Source of the DNA: Lacibacter sediminis
Lineage (GTDB): Bacteria > Bacteroidota > Bacteroidia > Chitinophagales > Chitinophagaceae
Assembly: GCF_014168535.1 (NCBI RefSeq)
Contig: NZ_CP060007.1
Span: forward strand, 2,232,001 to 2,296,000
Direction of reading: 5' to 3'
Length of the DNA: 64,000 nt
Shown here: in pieces, positions 8,358-18,251 of the stretch
Position numbering within the stretch: position 1 is the first letter of the stretch
How the letters are laid out: each line of letters opens with the position of its first letter
Notes under the pieces: model-generated
Seen by the model: the letters and a program-made list of their open reading frames with translations, nothing else
Databases searched by the model: none
What the model was told of the DNA's origin: nothing
Program-made: the position numbers and the translations under genes

Positions 8358-10754
8358 ATGAAATTACGCTTGCTCTTATTTTTATTCACTGCTTGTGTTA
8401 TAAAAGCACAGGTAAGCACAGCTCAACAATTTTCCATCAGTGGGTTGGTTAAAGACGAAAAAGGGAAAGCTATCGCACTTGCAACTGTGAGTGTTTACAA
8501 AACAGTTGATTCGGTTCTTCTTACTGCAACTGCAACAGATGATAAAGGCAGGTTCAGTGTTAACTTAAATGCAGGTGTTTATTATTTAGCTGTAACATTT
8601 CTTTCGTTCCAGGAAAAGAAAATAAGCAATGTTACGGTTGATAAAAATATAAATCTTGGAACAATTGTATTACAGGAAACGGTAAAACAAATGTCAGAGA
8701 TCGTCGTTACATCTGATAAGAAGATGATGGAGTTGAAACTGGATAAACGTATCTATAATGTAAGCCAGGATGTAAGTAATATTGGTGCAAATGCATCAGA
8801 GATATTAGCGAATATTCCTTCAGTCACTGTTGATCCGGATGGTAATGTAAGTTTAAGAGGCAGCGAAGGTGTACGTATCCTGATCGATGGAAAACCATCT
8901 GCACTAACTGGTTTACGCAGCACGGATGCATTGCGTAATCTGCAAGGCGCCATGATTGAACGGATAGAGGTGATCACCAATCCATCTTCACGTTATGATG
9001 CGGCCGGTGAAACAGGCATTATCAATATTATTCTGAAGAAAAATAAAACAAGAGGCTTCAACGGAAATTTTACCGGAACCGTTGGCTATCCATCTAATTT
9101 CAGCGGAGCATACAGCATCAACTATCGTACACAAAAGATGAATTTATTCTCCAGCTTTGGAAGTAACTACAGGCAAAATCCGGGCAATGGTTCTTCCACG
9201 CAAAAGTTTAGCAGTGCAGATACAAGTTTTATGTACAATCAAACGCAAAACAGAACAAGGCGTGATTTCTCCCTTAATTTCATGGCTGGGATCGACTATT
9301 ATATTTCATCAAATGCAACTTTCACGGGTTCGTTTTTAATTGATGGAGGCAGAGAAAATAATCTCAATAAATTGCTGTATGAAGATTTTAACAGTATTGG
9401 GTCGTTAACCGGCAGCAGCGAACGGATAGATGATGAAACAGCTACGGAGCGTGATACAGAGTTGTCTTTAAATCTTACAAAGAAATTTCCCGGAGAAAAG
9501 GAGCGTGAATGGACAACCGATTTCAAATGGACGAATAGTGGCGAGAAAGAAAGTTCTGATTATAGCCAAACATTTTCTGATGGCACCAAGCCTTTGTCTC
9601 AACGTTCTGGCAACCCTGCATACGAAGACAATCTTCTGCTTCAAACAGATTACATTCATGGATTTGGTAAAGATGGAAAATTTGAAACCGGTTTAAAAGG
9701 AACCATCCGCAGAATCACGAATGAATTTTTAGTGGAAGAACAGGATGTAACTGGTAATTGGATAACACTGCCTGCATTTGATAACAATATGGAGTTTACG
9801 GAGCAAGTATATGCTGTATATGGTTTGCTCGGCAATAAAATAAAAGATTTTTCTTACCAGTTTGGTTTACGTGGCGAGTTAACCATCATGCGTACAGGAT
9901 TAATAAAAACAAATGAGATCAATGACCGTCGGTATGCGAATCTTTTTCCTTCAGCAAGTATATCTTATGCGATTGATGAAAAAAATACATTGCAGTTGAG
10001 TTATAGTTATCGTATAAACCGTCCCAATTTTCGTAACCTTACACCGTTTGCTGATTTTTCTGATGATCGTGTTTACTTTGTTGGTAATCCAAACCTCAAT
10101 CCTGAATTTACACATTCAATGGAAGCAGGGCATTTGCTGGAGTGGAGTAGTGGCTCGTTGCTTTCGGGCGTTTATTACCGTTACAAAACGGGAGTGGTGG
10201 AACGAATCAGAACCATTGATACGGTTACAGGCATCAGCAATATTATTCCTGTTAACCTGGCTACACAAAAAGAACTGGGTATTGAAATGACATTTGCTGT
10301 TACTGCAGCCTCATGGTGGAAGATCAACAGTACCGTTAATTTCTTTCGAGCAGTTGCGAATGGAAAGTATGAAAATACTGAGTTGAACAGCGAAACAGTT
10401 TCGTGGACAAACCGCACCACTTCACGTATGACATTTTTTAAAGACCTCGATTTTCAAGCTTCTGTCAATTATCAATCGCCACGAATTACCACGCAGGGTA
10501 AAACGTTGGCTATTTATTCTATTGATCTTGGCTTAGTGAAAGATGTTTTTAAAGGCAAGGGTACACTTACATTCAATGTGCGTGACCTGATGAACAGCCG
10601 CAGAAGAAGAACCGTTGTTGATATTCCCGGATATTATTCAAACTCTGATTTTTTATGGCGGCCACGGCAAATGACATTGACACTTAACTTCCGCATCAAT
10701 CAACAAAAAATCCAACGTGATGATGACGATGATAACAATAATATTGATGGATAA
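8358..10754 (+). CDS. TonB-dependent-receptor-like outer membrane beta-barrel protein
   Basis: The 798-aa protein begins with a signal peptide ending around STAQQ. A carboxypeptidase-regulatory-like beta domain (about residues 28-105) follows, then a plug region with SLRGSEGVRILIDGKPS and PSSRYDAAGETGIINIILKK, and a long barrel domain of the OMP_b-brl_3 type. The C-terminus ends in an Asp/Asn-rich stretch after the last strand. It is probably a nutrient or metallophore transporter or a SusC-like relative. No SusD partner or biosynthetic operon is adjacent, so the substrate is unknown. Its stop lies 5 bp from the convergent dCMP deaminase. Confidence 0.9.
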   Translation: MKLRLLLFLFTACVIKAQVSTAQQFSISGLVKDEKGKAIALATVSVYKTVDSVLLTATATDDKGRFSVNLNAGVYYLAVTFLSFQEKKISNVTVDKNINLGTIVLQETVKQMSEIVVTSDKKMMELKLDKRIYNVSQDVSNIGANASEILANIPSVTVDPDGNVSLRGSEGVRILIDGKPSALTGLRSTDALRNLQGAMIERIEVITNPSSRYDAAGETGIINIILKKNKTRGFNGNFTGTVGYPSNFSGAYSINYRTQKMNLFSSFGSNYRQNPGNGSSTQKFSSADTSFMYNQTQNRTRRDFSLNFMAGIDYYISSNATFTGSFLIDGGRENNLNKLLYEDFNSIGSLTGSSERIDDETATERDTELSLNLTKKFPGEKEREWTTDFKWTNSGEKESSDYSQTFSDGTKPLSQRSGNPAYEDNLLLQTDYIHGFGKDGKFETGLKGTIRRITNEFLVEEQDVTGNWITLPAFDNNMEFTEQVYAVYGLLGNKIKDFSYQFGLRGELTIMRTGLIKTNEINDRRYANLFPSASISYAIDEKNTLQLSYSYRINRPNFRNLTPFADFSDDRVYFVGNPNLNPEFTHSMEAGHLLEWSSGSLLSGVYYRYKTGVVERIRTIDTVTGISNIIPVNLATQKELGIEMTFAVTAASWWKINSTVNFFRAVANGKYENTELNSETVSWTNRTTSRMTFFKDLDFQASVNYQSPRITTQGKTLAIYSIDLGLVKDVFKGKGTLTFNVRDLMNSRRRRTVVDIPGYYSNSDFLWRPRQMTLTLNFRINQQKIQRDDDDDNNNIDG

Positions 10755-10759
10755 ATAAA

Positions 10760-11257
10760 TTACACGTCCTTCTCTTCAAACGACAGTTCAATTTTAGAGA
10801 TATGAACTTCAACTTTACGATACTGAACACCTGCAGTATCAAGCATGCGCCTTGATGCTAATGAAGTATCGCTGCCATTATATTTATCTGACAGATAAAT
10901 TACTTCTGTAATACCTGATTGAATAATTGCCTTCGCACATTCATTACAAGGAAACAAGGCGGTATAGATTCTGCAACCGTGCAGATCCATACCAATGTTA
11001 TTAAGAATGGCATTCAGCTCTGCATGACATACATAAGGATATTTTGTTTCCAGGAAATCGCCTTGCTTATCCCATGGGAATTCATTGTCGTCGCAACCGG
11101 CAGGTAAACCATTATAACCAGCTCCAACAATTTTGTTTTTGTTGTTGACAATACATGCACCTACCTGTGTCGCCGGATCTTTACTTCGCTTGGCAGAAAG
11201 AAGGGCAACGCCCATAAAATACTCATCCCAGGATATATAGTTCGTTCGTTTGCTCAT
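10760..11257 (-). CDS. dCMP deaminase (cytidine/deoxycytidylate deaminase family)
   Basis: The enzyme deaminates dCMP to dUMP for thymidylate synthesis in the cytosol. The zinc-binding and proton-shuttle motif HAELNA and the second zinc motif PCNEC with adjacent KAIIQSG are intact. The N-terminal half has DPATQVGA and VGAGYNGLPAGCDD, typical of ComEB-type dCMP deaminases. I start at MSKRTNY (165 aa); the ORF extends five residues further to 11272. The last few residues (KIELSFEEKDV) form an acidic tail. The gene is convergent with the barrel gene and has a long AT-rich upstream region. Confidence 0.92.
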   Translation of the reverse strand: MSKRTNYISWDEYFMGVALLSAKRSKDPATQVGACIVNNKNKIVGAGYNGLPAGCDDNEFPWDKQGDFLETKYPYVCHAELNAILNNIGMDLHGCRIYTALFPCNECAKAIIQSGITEVIYLSDKYNGSDTSLASRRMLDTAGVQYRKVEVHISKIELSFEEKDV

Positions 11258-11677
11258 TTTAATTAAGTGCAATGTTTAGTTTGTTTAAGGCCGTGAAGTT
11301 AACGTGAAACGTTGTGTTTAAACAAACCCCAAGCATCATGATTTACAGTTAAGGAAATATTGGAATAAAAAAATCGAATAACGCAAAGGGAAACAACTAC
11401 TTACACACTATTCGTATTTTTACCAAGTAGTTTGTCTATTTACCTCGCCACGAATTTTACTAGTTTTACATCGAATTAGTAAGTGTTTATATCTATCCAA
11501 TCCCAATGAAAATGAATATTTCCTCAGAGTTTTCTCTTATTCAGTTTCATAAGTATTTACGGGATTCGATTAAAATGAACAAACCGAAAGGTTGCTGATT
11601 ACGTAAGAAAAAATCGTATATCAACTAGTTGTTCATCGTATCAACACGTAAGAATTCAGTAATTCTAATCTGTACTT
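11258..11677. other. 420-bp AT-rich divergent intergenic region
   Basis: No plausible ORF is present. The region must carry promoters for dCMP deaminase (leftward) and the T9SS cargo gene (rightward). A TAGTTTG element at 11428-11434 resembles a Bacteroidota -7 box with one base missing from the spacer. I see no repeat array or strong hairpin. Confidence 0.4.
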
Positions 11678-13696
11678 ATGAAACATTTTTTACCCGTACT
11701 TTTCTTCTTTGCAATTAACAGCTCCGTTGTTAACGCACAATTATCAAATGGTGGTACACTTGCCAATTTTACGATCGATGCCGATACAAAAGTCGGCTAT
11801 GCAAAATTTGGTACCACAACACTCCTTGCCTACAATAATGACGATTGGTTTTTACCAGCTTCATACCCGGGAACCGGGAAAGGTGTAATTGACACAACCG
11901 GTGCATCAGCTTTTAGAACAAGATTGATGGCAGGTGATAATATTTCTTTCAGTCGTAGAATGAATGTGGTGAATAATACTGTTGTGAATGGCAGAATATG
12001 GGTTGATGGTTTGTATGTAAGAGATTATTCAGGTAGCATAGTTGGTTCTACTTACACTTACGACAGCACAACCTTTGGTAATGCCGCAAAAAATGCAGAC
12101 AACCCTAATACCGGCTGGAATGTAAGTACTCAATCAATCCCACCTAAAAATGATTTGATCGACGGGTTTGCACATTTACGCAGAGATGGGAGTTCCCCAA
12201 GTGATTCTTTATGGATGAATTTTGGCATCTCTACGCTGGGTGTGTTAGGTTCTCGTTATTATGATATTGAACTTTTCAAAAAATCATGTGTGTATAACAG
12301 CACGACCGGTTTATTCAGTACAAGTGGAACTGAAGGTGGTCACTCAGAATGGAAATTTAATGCCAGTGGTCAAATTATACAAACTGGCGATTTGATCATT
12401 TCTGCCACATTCAGCCCTGGTGCTGCCCCAATACTCGATATCAGGATCTGGGTTTCTTCAGCAACGTATAGTACAGTAAATCCTGCTTTCTTTAATTTCA
12501 ATTCGAATTTCGATATGCCATCCGGCGGCAGTTATGGTTATGCACAAATTGTTTCAAACGCAAACACAACAGCCTTTGGTGCAGGTACATCTAATTACAG
12601 TGCTTTAGGTCTTACAGATACTACTTATGCTACACCATGGGGTACCACCACCTTTAATTCGACAAATACACAAAGAATTTGGTCTTCAAATTTTGATCAA
12701 TTGCAGTTTGTTGAAACAGGAATTAATTTAACACGTATTGGTTTAGATCCTTCATTGTATACAGCTTTAGGTATGGGACAATGTTCGCCTTTGTTTAATT
12801 CTGTTTTCTTTAAATCACGTTCATCTGCATCATTTACAGCAAATCTGCAGGACTTTATGGGTCCCTACGATTTTGGAGCATTGCCTGCAGCCTCAACTGT
12901 TGCTGCGTCTTCTAATTTTCCTGCATTGTGTCCTAACAACCCGGTAAGTACACTCTTTGTTAATAACCCGGTTAGTTCCTCTATTTATGAATGGAGTACA
13001 CCAAATGGCAGTATTTCAACTAACCCTGCAAGTGGCACAGCAATCGACATTAGCGGTCCCGGTATTTATTATGTTGCCCAACGTTTATTCAGTGGATGCG
13101 AAGTTTATGCAGTTGACACTATCCAGGTAGTATACACATCGGGTAGTTGTTCAATTCTGCCTGATACGAAAATAGAGATCAACGGAAACGCTCGTGGCAA
13201 TAAAGCTATTGTTAGCTGGAAAGTGGAGGATGAAATGCTTTCTTCAGCGAGCAGGTTTGTTGTTGAACGAAGCATCAATAATTCAAATTATGTAACTGTG
13301 ACGGAAATTAATGCCGACATGAACAAAACAGTTTACTCAATTGAAGACGTTCTTTCAGCACAGGCTACCGGTTACAATTACAGAATAAGGATCATGAAGA
13401 AAGATCATTCAGTTGCTTACTCTTCTTCTATTTTAGTTAAGACTAAACAGACTGATTCTGAACTGAGCTTTTATCCAAACCCAGCGCAACATGAATTGAA
13501 TTTGTACACAGGTGCAGCAGTAAAGAATGCGCAGGCAGTTATTTACGATATGTCGGGTGCAGTACTACAACAAAAGAATTTTTCAGGTAACAATCTTAAT
13601 ATGAACGTAAGCACGCTTAAACCAGGTGCTTATTATTTAAAAGTGCAGCAAAAGGATGGTGGGGTTGCTAAGATGCACAAGTTTGTGAAACTCTAA
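11678..13696 (+). CDS. Secreted protein with type IX secretion (Por) sorting domain
   Basis: The 672-aa protein has an N-terminal signal peptide (cleavage near VVNAQ) and a long Ser/Thr/Asn/Gly-rich beta region of unknown family. An Ig-like or PKD-like module with four Cys occupies about residues 410-500. The C-terminal T9SS domain begins at FYPNPAQHELNL, with the later motifs VIYDMSGAVL and LKPGAYYLKV. The protein is therefore exported through the outer membrane and anchored or released by the T9SS. The large N-terminal domain shows no hydrolase motif, so an adhesin or matrix role is possible. It ends at a strong terminator. Confidence 0.85.
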   Translation: MKHFLPVLFFFAINSSVVNAQLSNGGTLANFTIDADTKVGYAKFGTTTLLAYNNDDWFLPASYPGTGKGVIDTTGASAFRTRLMAGDNISFSRRMNVVNNTVVNGRIWVDGLYVRDYSGSIVGSTYTYDSTTFGNAAKNADNPNTGWNVSTQSIPPKNDLIDGFAHLRRDGSSPSDSLWMNFGISTLGVLGSRYYDIELFKKSCVYNSTTGLFSTSGTEGGHSEWKFNASGQIIQTGDLIISATFSPGAAPILDIRIWVSSATYSTVNPAFFNFNSNFDMPSGGSYGYAQIVSNANTTAFGAGTSNYSALGLTDTTYATPWGTTTFNSTNTQRIWSSNFDQLQFVETGINLTRIGLDPSLYTALGMGQCSPLFNSVFFKSRSSASFTANLQDFMGPYDFGALPAASTVAASSNFPALCPNNPVSTLFVNNPVSSSIYEWSTPNGSISTNPASGTAIDISGPGIYYVAQRLFSGCEVYAVDTIQVVYTSGSCSILPDTKIEINGNARGNKAIVSWKVEDEMLSSASRFVVERSINNSNYVTVTEINADMNKTVYSIEDVLSAQATGYNYRIRIMKKDHSVAYSSSILVKTKQTDSELSFYPNPAQHELNLYTGAAVKNAQAVIYDMSGAVLQQKNFSGNNLNMNVSTLKPGAYYLKVQQKDGGVAKMHKFVKL

Positions 13697-13733
13697 TCTG
13701 TTTCTGTTGATTGATAGTTTGATTTGGTTAAAT

Positions 13734-13769
13734 AAAAAATGGTCTTGTTTCAACAAGACCATTTTTTTT
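13734..13769. terminator. Bidirectional rho-independent terminator
   Basis: A perfect 10-bp stem (13740-13749 with 13752-13761) has a 2-nt formal loop, an A run on the left and a T run on the right. It separates the convergent T9SS cargo gene and M28 peptidase. Confidence 0.88.
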
Positions 13770-13784
13770 TGTTTTATGAGATTT

Positions 13785-15350
13785 TTATTGTCTCACCGGT
13801 GCTGGTTTCGGCATTTCTTTCCGGGGTAATTTCTCAGCTCGTTGAGCTGTATTGTAAACAAAAGTTGCAACGATGGTGGCCATTTGTTTCAGATCATCTG
13901 GTACTAAGTGATCGTAGCTGTCCATAGTTGTGTGATGTGTACGTGTATCATACTCGATCTCATCCTGGATGAATTGAAAACCGGGAATACCTAATTCATT
14001 AAATGAAATATGATCAGTACCGCCGGTGTTTTGCAACGTGAGGGTAGAAGCACCTACACTATGAAATGGTTCCAGCCATTTTGCAAAAATCGGTTGCACG
14101 GCGCTGTTACCTTCGAGGTACACACCTCTAATCTTACCTGTTCCGTTATCAATATTGTAATAGGCAGAAATTTTTCCCTGCTCCGGTTTTACATCTTTTG
14201 TTACACGATCACCCACATTGTTTTTGATCCATCCACGTGAACCAAGTAAACCTTGTTCTTCGCCACTCCAAAGCGCAATACGAATTGTGCGTTTTGGTTG
14301 AAGATTCAATGTTTTGAAAATGCGCATCACTTCCAGCATAACTGCACAGCCGCTTGCATTGTCTGTTGCACCGGTTGAACCTTGCCAGCTGTCGAGATGT
14401 GCACCCAGCATCACTACTTCATCTTTCAATTTCGGATCAGTACCTTTTATTTCACCAATTACATTATAACCTTTCACATCGCTGCCTGTAAACTCCGATT
14501 GTACATCGAGATCTAATGAAACAGTTGTGCCCATATTCACCAATCGGTTGATGGTCTTGATATCTTCAAACGAAACAGCTATTTCAAGAACAGAAGGTTT
14601 GCCATTGGTGAAATCAACACGATTACCTGCAGGGCCTTGTACGAAAATTGTTCCGTCGTGCGATGCAGGACTGCTTGTTAAGTATGCTGCAGCTCCTTCT
14701 TCGGTGATCATCTGTTTGATAAGCGTATTCAAACGTTGTGCTGCTCCAAACCTTGCAAAGTTTTGCTGATTGCCACCGGGACCCTGCGGTTGCGGATTAG
14801 GTTTAAAATCAGCCATTTTTTTTAACTCATCGTCTGTATAACGATTTGCATCAGGTTTAAAACTGTGTTTGTATTCATCAACACGATTCACCAATACAAC
14901 TTTACCCGCCAGTTTTCCTTTGTATTGAGCCAACTCGGTTGAGTCTTTCACATTGATCACTACTACATCTGCTTTCACCAAGCCTTTTGTGCTTTGTGTC
15001 CATGTTTTTGGAAAGGCCATGATCGGTTTGTAATAGGGAGCTGTCATAGCAATATAACTTTTCTTCAATTGCCAGCCTTGGCCAAAATCGCCCCATGCTT
15101 CTAACCCTGCTTTATCGGCACCCCATTTTTTCAACTGTGTTACTGCATAATTTGCTGCACGGAAATAACCGGGGGAATTGGTGAGACGTGGACCGCTAAC
15201 ATCAGTAAGATGAAAAGCAATATCCATGATCTGCGAATTGGCAGTGCCTTCTTTAATAATCTTGTTAATGATGTCAAGATCAGTTTTTTCATCCTGTGCC
15301 TTTACTGTTAACGCTGAGGTTACCAGCAAAAAGAGCAAGAGTTTTCTCAT
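13785..15350 (-). CDS. M28 family zinc aminopeptidase with PA-domain insert, exported
   Basis: The 521-aa protein has a signal peptide ending TVKAQ. A protease-associated-like region (about residues 130-260) precedes the M28 catalytic domain. Metal and catalytic motifs in order are AHLDSW (His, Asp), GATDNASG (bridging Asp), WSGEEQG (base Glu plus ligand Glu), YNIDNGTG (ligand Asp) and a C-terminal HHTTMDSYD (His). All are intact. It probably trims peptides in the periplasm or outside the cell. It stands alone and ends with a proline-rich tail. Confidence 0.92.
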   Translation of the reverse strand: MRKLLLFLLVTSALTVKAQDEKTDLDIINKIIKEGTANSQIMDIAFHLTDVSGPRLTNSPGYFRAANYAVTQLKKWGADKAGLEAWGDFGQGWQLKKSYIAMTAPYYKPIMAFPKTWTQSTKGLVKADVVVINVKDSTELAQYKGKLAGKVVLVNRVDEYKHSFKPDANRYTDDELKKMADFKPNPQPQGPGGNQQNFARFGAAQRLNTLIKQMITEEGAAAYLTSSPASHDGTIFVQGPAGNRVDFTNGKPSVLEIAVSFEDIKTINRLVNMGTTVSLDLDVQSEFTGSDVKGYNVIGEIKGTDPKLKDEVVMLGAHLDSWQGSTGATDNASGCAVMLEVMRIFKTLNLQPKRTIRIALWSGEEQGLLGSRGWIKNNVGDRVTKDVKPEQGKISAYYNIDNGTGKIRGVYLEGNSAVQPIFAKWLEPFHSVGASTLTLQNTGGTDHISFNELGIPGFQFIQDEIEYDTRTHHTTMDSYDHLVPDDLKQMATIVATFVYNTAQRAEKLPRKEMPKPAPVRQ

Positions 15351-15481
15351 ATTATTTTGTTTGAAGTGAAGAGATGCCGCTATGGCGGTTTATTAGTGGA
15401 AAATACAGATAGCCTGCGAGAAAACAGACAGAATCTTAGTAACGGCGTAATACAGGTGTATGCGGCTGCGCTTTTACTGAA

Positions 15482-16720
15482 TCACTCTTTATACGGAATA
15501 GTGGCAGGTGATTGATTATACAGGATCAGGATTTGAAAAAGCTGAATAGTTGTAACAAGGGTTGGGTCTTCGCTGAGCGTAAACTCATCTGATTGAGAAA
15601 AGGGAGTTGCTTTCCTGTTTAAATGGAAGAGATATGCTTTGTTTGAATCAAAGAACGGTTCCAGCAGATTGAATTCTTTAACAGCACCGGATAAAGAACC
15701 GTTTGTGATCTTTGCATTAATGAATGGTTTCTTTTTATTGTCTGTACCAACAATATTGTTTCTGTTTGGCAGCATTGCTTCACCACCATTATATACACTC
15801 ATAAATGATACAATGCCGTTCACAGCATTTAGTTTTCTTAAGATCGTAGCAAAACGTGGGTCTTCCGGAGCATCTTGTTGCTTTACATGAAAGCTGCCCA
15901 TGATGCCAATCACTTTTTTCTGCTTAATACCGTAGCGTTCTTTTGCGTAAAGAAAATTTTGATACATCACGGAATCACGCAGGTCATTTCGTTTGCTGGT
16001 TGCGATATAAAGCCGTTGATGAATATTGTCAAGCAGGTGTTTTACATTTTCATAGTTATTGCCAAGCCATTTTTTATAGTTGATGTTGTTCTTGTTGAAA
16101 AAGGAATAGGCTTCATCAAATTTACTGATGAGGATTTTTGCTGTATCATTCACCGGGTCCATCTCCATGAATAACTTTTTATGATCTTCAGGTATTGAAG
16201 TAAGTGCTTCCCGTTTCAGAAACAGAAGAGCATCACGATAAGCAAAATCAAGATCAACGGTTATGATCTGCAGTTTATCTTTTTCTGGTAGTGATTGATT
16301 AAAGCTATACAACTGTTGAAAGAACTGAAACAATTGTTTATTAAAGTAGAATGTATTCGGGTGAAAATGAAAGAAGCTGTCCAAAAGCCGTTCATTGCCT
16401 GTAGTGAGATAACGGTTGAGATAGATCTGGTCGAGAAAACCCAACTCCAGTAAAATGAACCGCAGGCCTGTTTTTTTCTGCAGATAACGGATCATGTCAA
16501 ATTGCAGTTCGGTATTATATTGCGCACCATGACCTTCACCGATAAGGAACAGTTGATTTTTCAGCAAACTCTTGTCAAATAGTTTTTCAGGATCGGCAAA
16601 GCGGTTGTTCCATACAATGGCATTTTTCTTCAGATACTCCTGCTGCGGTAATGCTGTTTGGGTAAAAGATACCGTAATGAAAAAATTGACAATGAGAAAA
16701 ATGGTTAAATGCTTTTGCAT
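15482..16720 (-). CDS. Exported EreA/ChaN-like superfamily protein
   Basis: The 412-aa protein has a signal peptide (cleavage near VSFTQT). The segments LIGEGHGAQYNTELQFDMIRYL and RFILLELGFLDQIYLNRYL, followed by VIGIMGSFHV, recall the erythromycin-esterase/ChaN/TIKI fold. In that fold a Gly-Glu-x-His motif and a later Glu and His form the active centre. True Ere enzymes are cytosolic, so export argues against macrolide resistance. The C-terminal third is not recognised. It precedes an MFS gene on the same strand (26 bp between genes), which suggests co-transcription. Confidence 0.6.
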   Translation of the reverse strand: MQKHLTIFLIVNFFITVSFTQTALPQQEYLKKNAIVWNNRFADPEKLFDKSLLKNQLFLIGEGHGAQYNTELQFDMIRYLQKKTGLRFILLELGFLDQIYLNRYLTTGNERLLDSFFHFHPNTFYFNKQLFQFFQQLYSFNQSLPEKDKLQIITVDLDFAYRDALLFLKREALTSIPEDHKKLFMEMDPVNDTAKILISKFDEAYSFFNKNNINYKKWLGNNYENVKHLLDNIHQRLYIATSKRNDLRDSVMYQNFLYAKERYGIKQKKVIGIMGSFHVKQQDAPEDPRFATILRKLNAVNGIVSFMSVYNGGEAMLPNRNNIVGTDNKKKPFINAKITNGSLSGAVKEFNLLEPFFDSNKAYLFHLNRKATPFSQSDEFTLSEDPTLVTTIQLFQILILYNQSPATIPYKE

Positions 16721-16746
16721 CAGCTAAAGTTAGCAATTGTATTTTT

Positions 16747-17982
16747 TTATAATTCTACAAAATCTAAATCTTTAGCAAATGTTTCTTTTGTTTTACTAAC
16801 GGAGTAAATGCCAATGGCAAGAATGATAACGCCTGTGACCCATGCGCCTGTTACATAGTTATTAAACACAACATTGCTTCGTAAGAACTGAAATAATAAT
16901 AACATCAGCGGCAGAAAACCACGCACCAGATTTGGAACTGATACTGCTACGGTAGACCGTAAGTTGGTGCCAAACTGTTCGGCACTCATCGTAATATATA
17001 AAACGGAAATACCGGAACCAAAGCCAAGCCCCATGCAGATGAGGTACATGTTAAATGCACTGCCGCCTCCTCTTAAAACAAAGAACAACAGAATAAAGAA
17101 AGCAGTAATACCATAAAAGATGTACAATGTTTTCTTCCGGCTTTTTAAATAGTTGCTTAAAAGTCCGGCACCCATATCGCCAAACACCAAGGCGACATAC
17201 TGTAACATCAATGCTTTTGGTTGATCGAAACCGGCAATGCCGAACTGCTTGGCAAACTCATCGGAAAAACTGATAATGATACCGATGATGTACCAAACAG
17301 GTAAGCCAATGGTGATAGCCCGCAGGTAACGCACAAAACGTTCTTTGTTATTTAGCAGCATGAGAAAATTGCCACGGGGTGTGTTGTCTTTTTTTACAGC
17401 TGCAAACATGTGGCTCTCCAGAAAACCTACCCGCAAAAATAAAAGAGCCAGTCCCATGCCGCCGCCTATAAAATAGCAGAGCCTCCAGTTTTCATCGCTC
17501 AGGTAATGAATAAAATAAGCAGTGATGGTGCCAAACACACCGCTTGTTGCAATGATAGCAGCAGCAATACCTCGTTTTTCTTTTGGCAACAGTTCACTTG
17601 TTAAGGTAATGCTGGCGCCTAATTCACCGGCTAAGCCTAATGCCGCAATAAAACGTATCCAACGGTATTGCTCAACATCTGTTACAAATCCATTGGCAAC
17701 AGTTGCCAGCGAATACAATAAGATAGAACTGAAGAGCACACTTTTTCTTCCTTTCTTATCGCCCAGTATTCCCCAAAGAATACCGCCGATGGTTAAGCCG
17801 AGCATTTGCCAGCTCAATAAGTTTTCACCAATGTTTTTTAATTCGTTTTCAGGAACGCCTAATTCAGTGAGGCTTGAACGCCTCGTGATATTGAACAGCA
17901 GGAGATCATAAATGTCAACAAAGAATCCTAAAGCGCCAACGATAACAGGTAGGGAGAAAATGCCGTATTGTTTTGGTTGCAT
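16747..17982 (-). CDS. Major facilitator superfamily transporter (metabolite:H+ symporter-like)
   Basis: The 411-aa inner-membrane protein has about twelve hydrophobic helices. The first-helix motif VDIYDLLLFNI and the loop-2/3 motif GDKKGRKSVLFSS fit the metabolite:H+ symporter branch (sialate, benzoate or dicarboxylate carriers). The second half has a weak counterpart (SNYLKSRKK). The substrate cannot be read from sequence. It is transcribed toward the EreA-like gene with a 26-bp gap, so the two probably form an operon in which this gene comes first. The start ATG follows a ~270-bp divergent intergenic region. Confidence 0.85.
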   Translation of the reverse strand: MQPKQYGIFSLPVIVGALGFFVDIYDLLLFNITRRSSLTELGVPENELKNIGENLLSWQMLGLTIGGILWGILGDKKGRKSVLFSSILLYSLATVANGFVTDVEQYRWIRFIAALGLAGELGASITLTSELLPKEKRGIAAAIIATSGVFGTITAYFIHYLSDENWRLCYFIGGGMGLALLFLRVGFLESHMFAAVKKDNTPRGNFLMLLNNKERFVRYLRAITIGLPVWYIIGIIISFSDEFAKQFGIAGFDQPKALMLQYVALVFGDMGAGLLSNYLKSRKKTLYIFYGITAFFILLFFVLRGGGSAFNMYLICMGLGFGSGISVLYITMSAEQFGTNLRSTVAVSVPNLVRGFLPLMLLLFQFLRSNVVFNNYVTGAWVTGVIILAIGIYSVSKTKETFAKDLDFVEL

Positions 17983-18153
17983 GCAAACGTGATTTGAAAC
18001 GGAAGATAAAATATTCTGTTGAAGTAAGTCTCTCCGGGGTTTAGTAGATATGGATGTGAATTATCACCGATGTTTAAAACTGAGCTGACGAAGATCATCT
18101 TTTGATCAGTTTACTGTCAGTTGTTTCAAAACCTTACTACTGATCATACAGGA

Positions 18154-18161
18154 TACTTTTG
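18154..18161 (+). promoter_or_regulatory. Putative -7 element (TACTTTTG)
   Basis: This fits the Bacteroidota consensus TAnnTTTG exactly and lies 90 bp upstream of the gene at 18252. No TTG is present at the ideal upstream spacing; the nearest (18121) is 30 nt away, so the call is tentative. Confidence 0.35.
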
Positions 18162-18251
18162 CGCTAGCAAAAAAGTTGGTCAAATCGAACCACTATTTAT
18201 TCATCACTATCCAAAAATTTCAGGCCGGTTTTCGTCTGTTTATTTCAACTC

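Noticed and set aside
8129..8419. 96-aa antisense ORF in the gap before the TonB-type barrel
   Set aside because: Its composition is not protein-like, it overlaps the real gene start, and it has no signal or motif.
13740..13769. Strong hairpins at gene ends as regulatory RNAs or repeat elements
   Set aside because: They have GC stems followed by T runs between convergent genes and are ordinary terminators.
15482..16720. Macrolide resistance gene
   Set aside because: The match is only to superfamily motifs. An export signal and core-chromosome context do not fit Ere enzymes.
18000..18250. Riboswitch in the divergent gap
   Set aside because: I could find no conserved multi-helix structure, only a -7 box.
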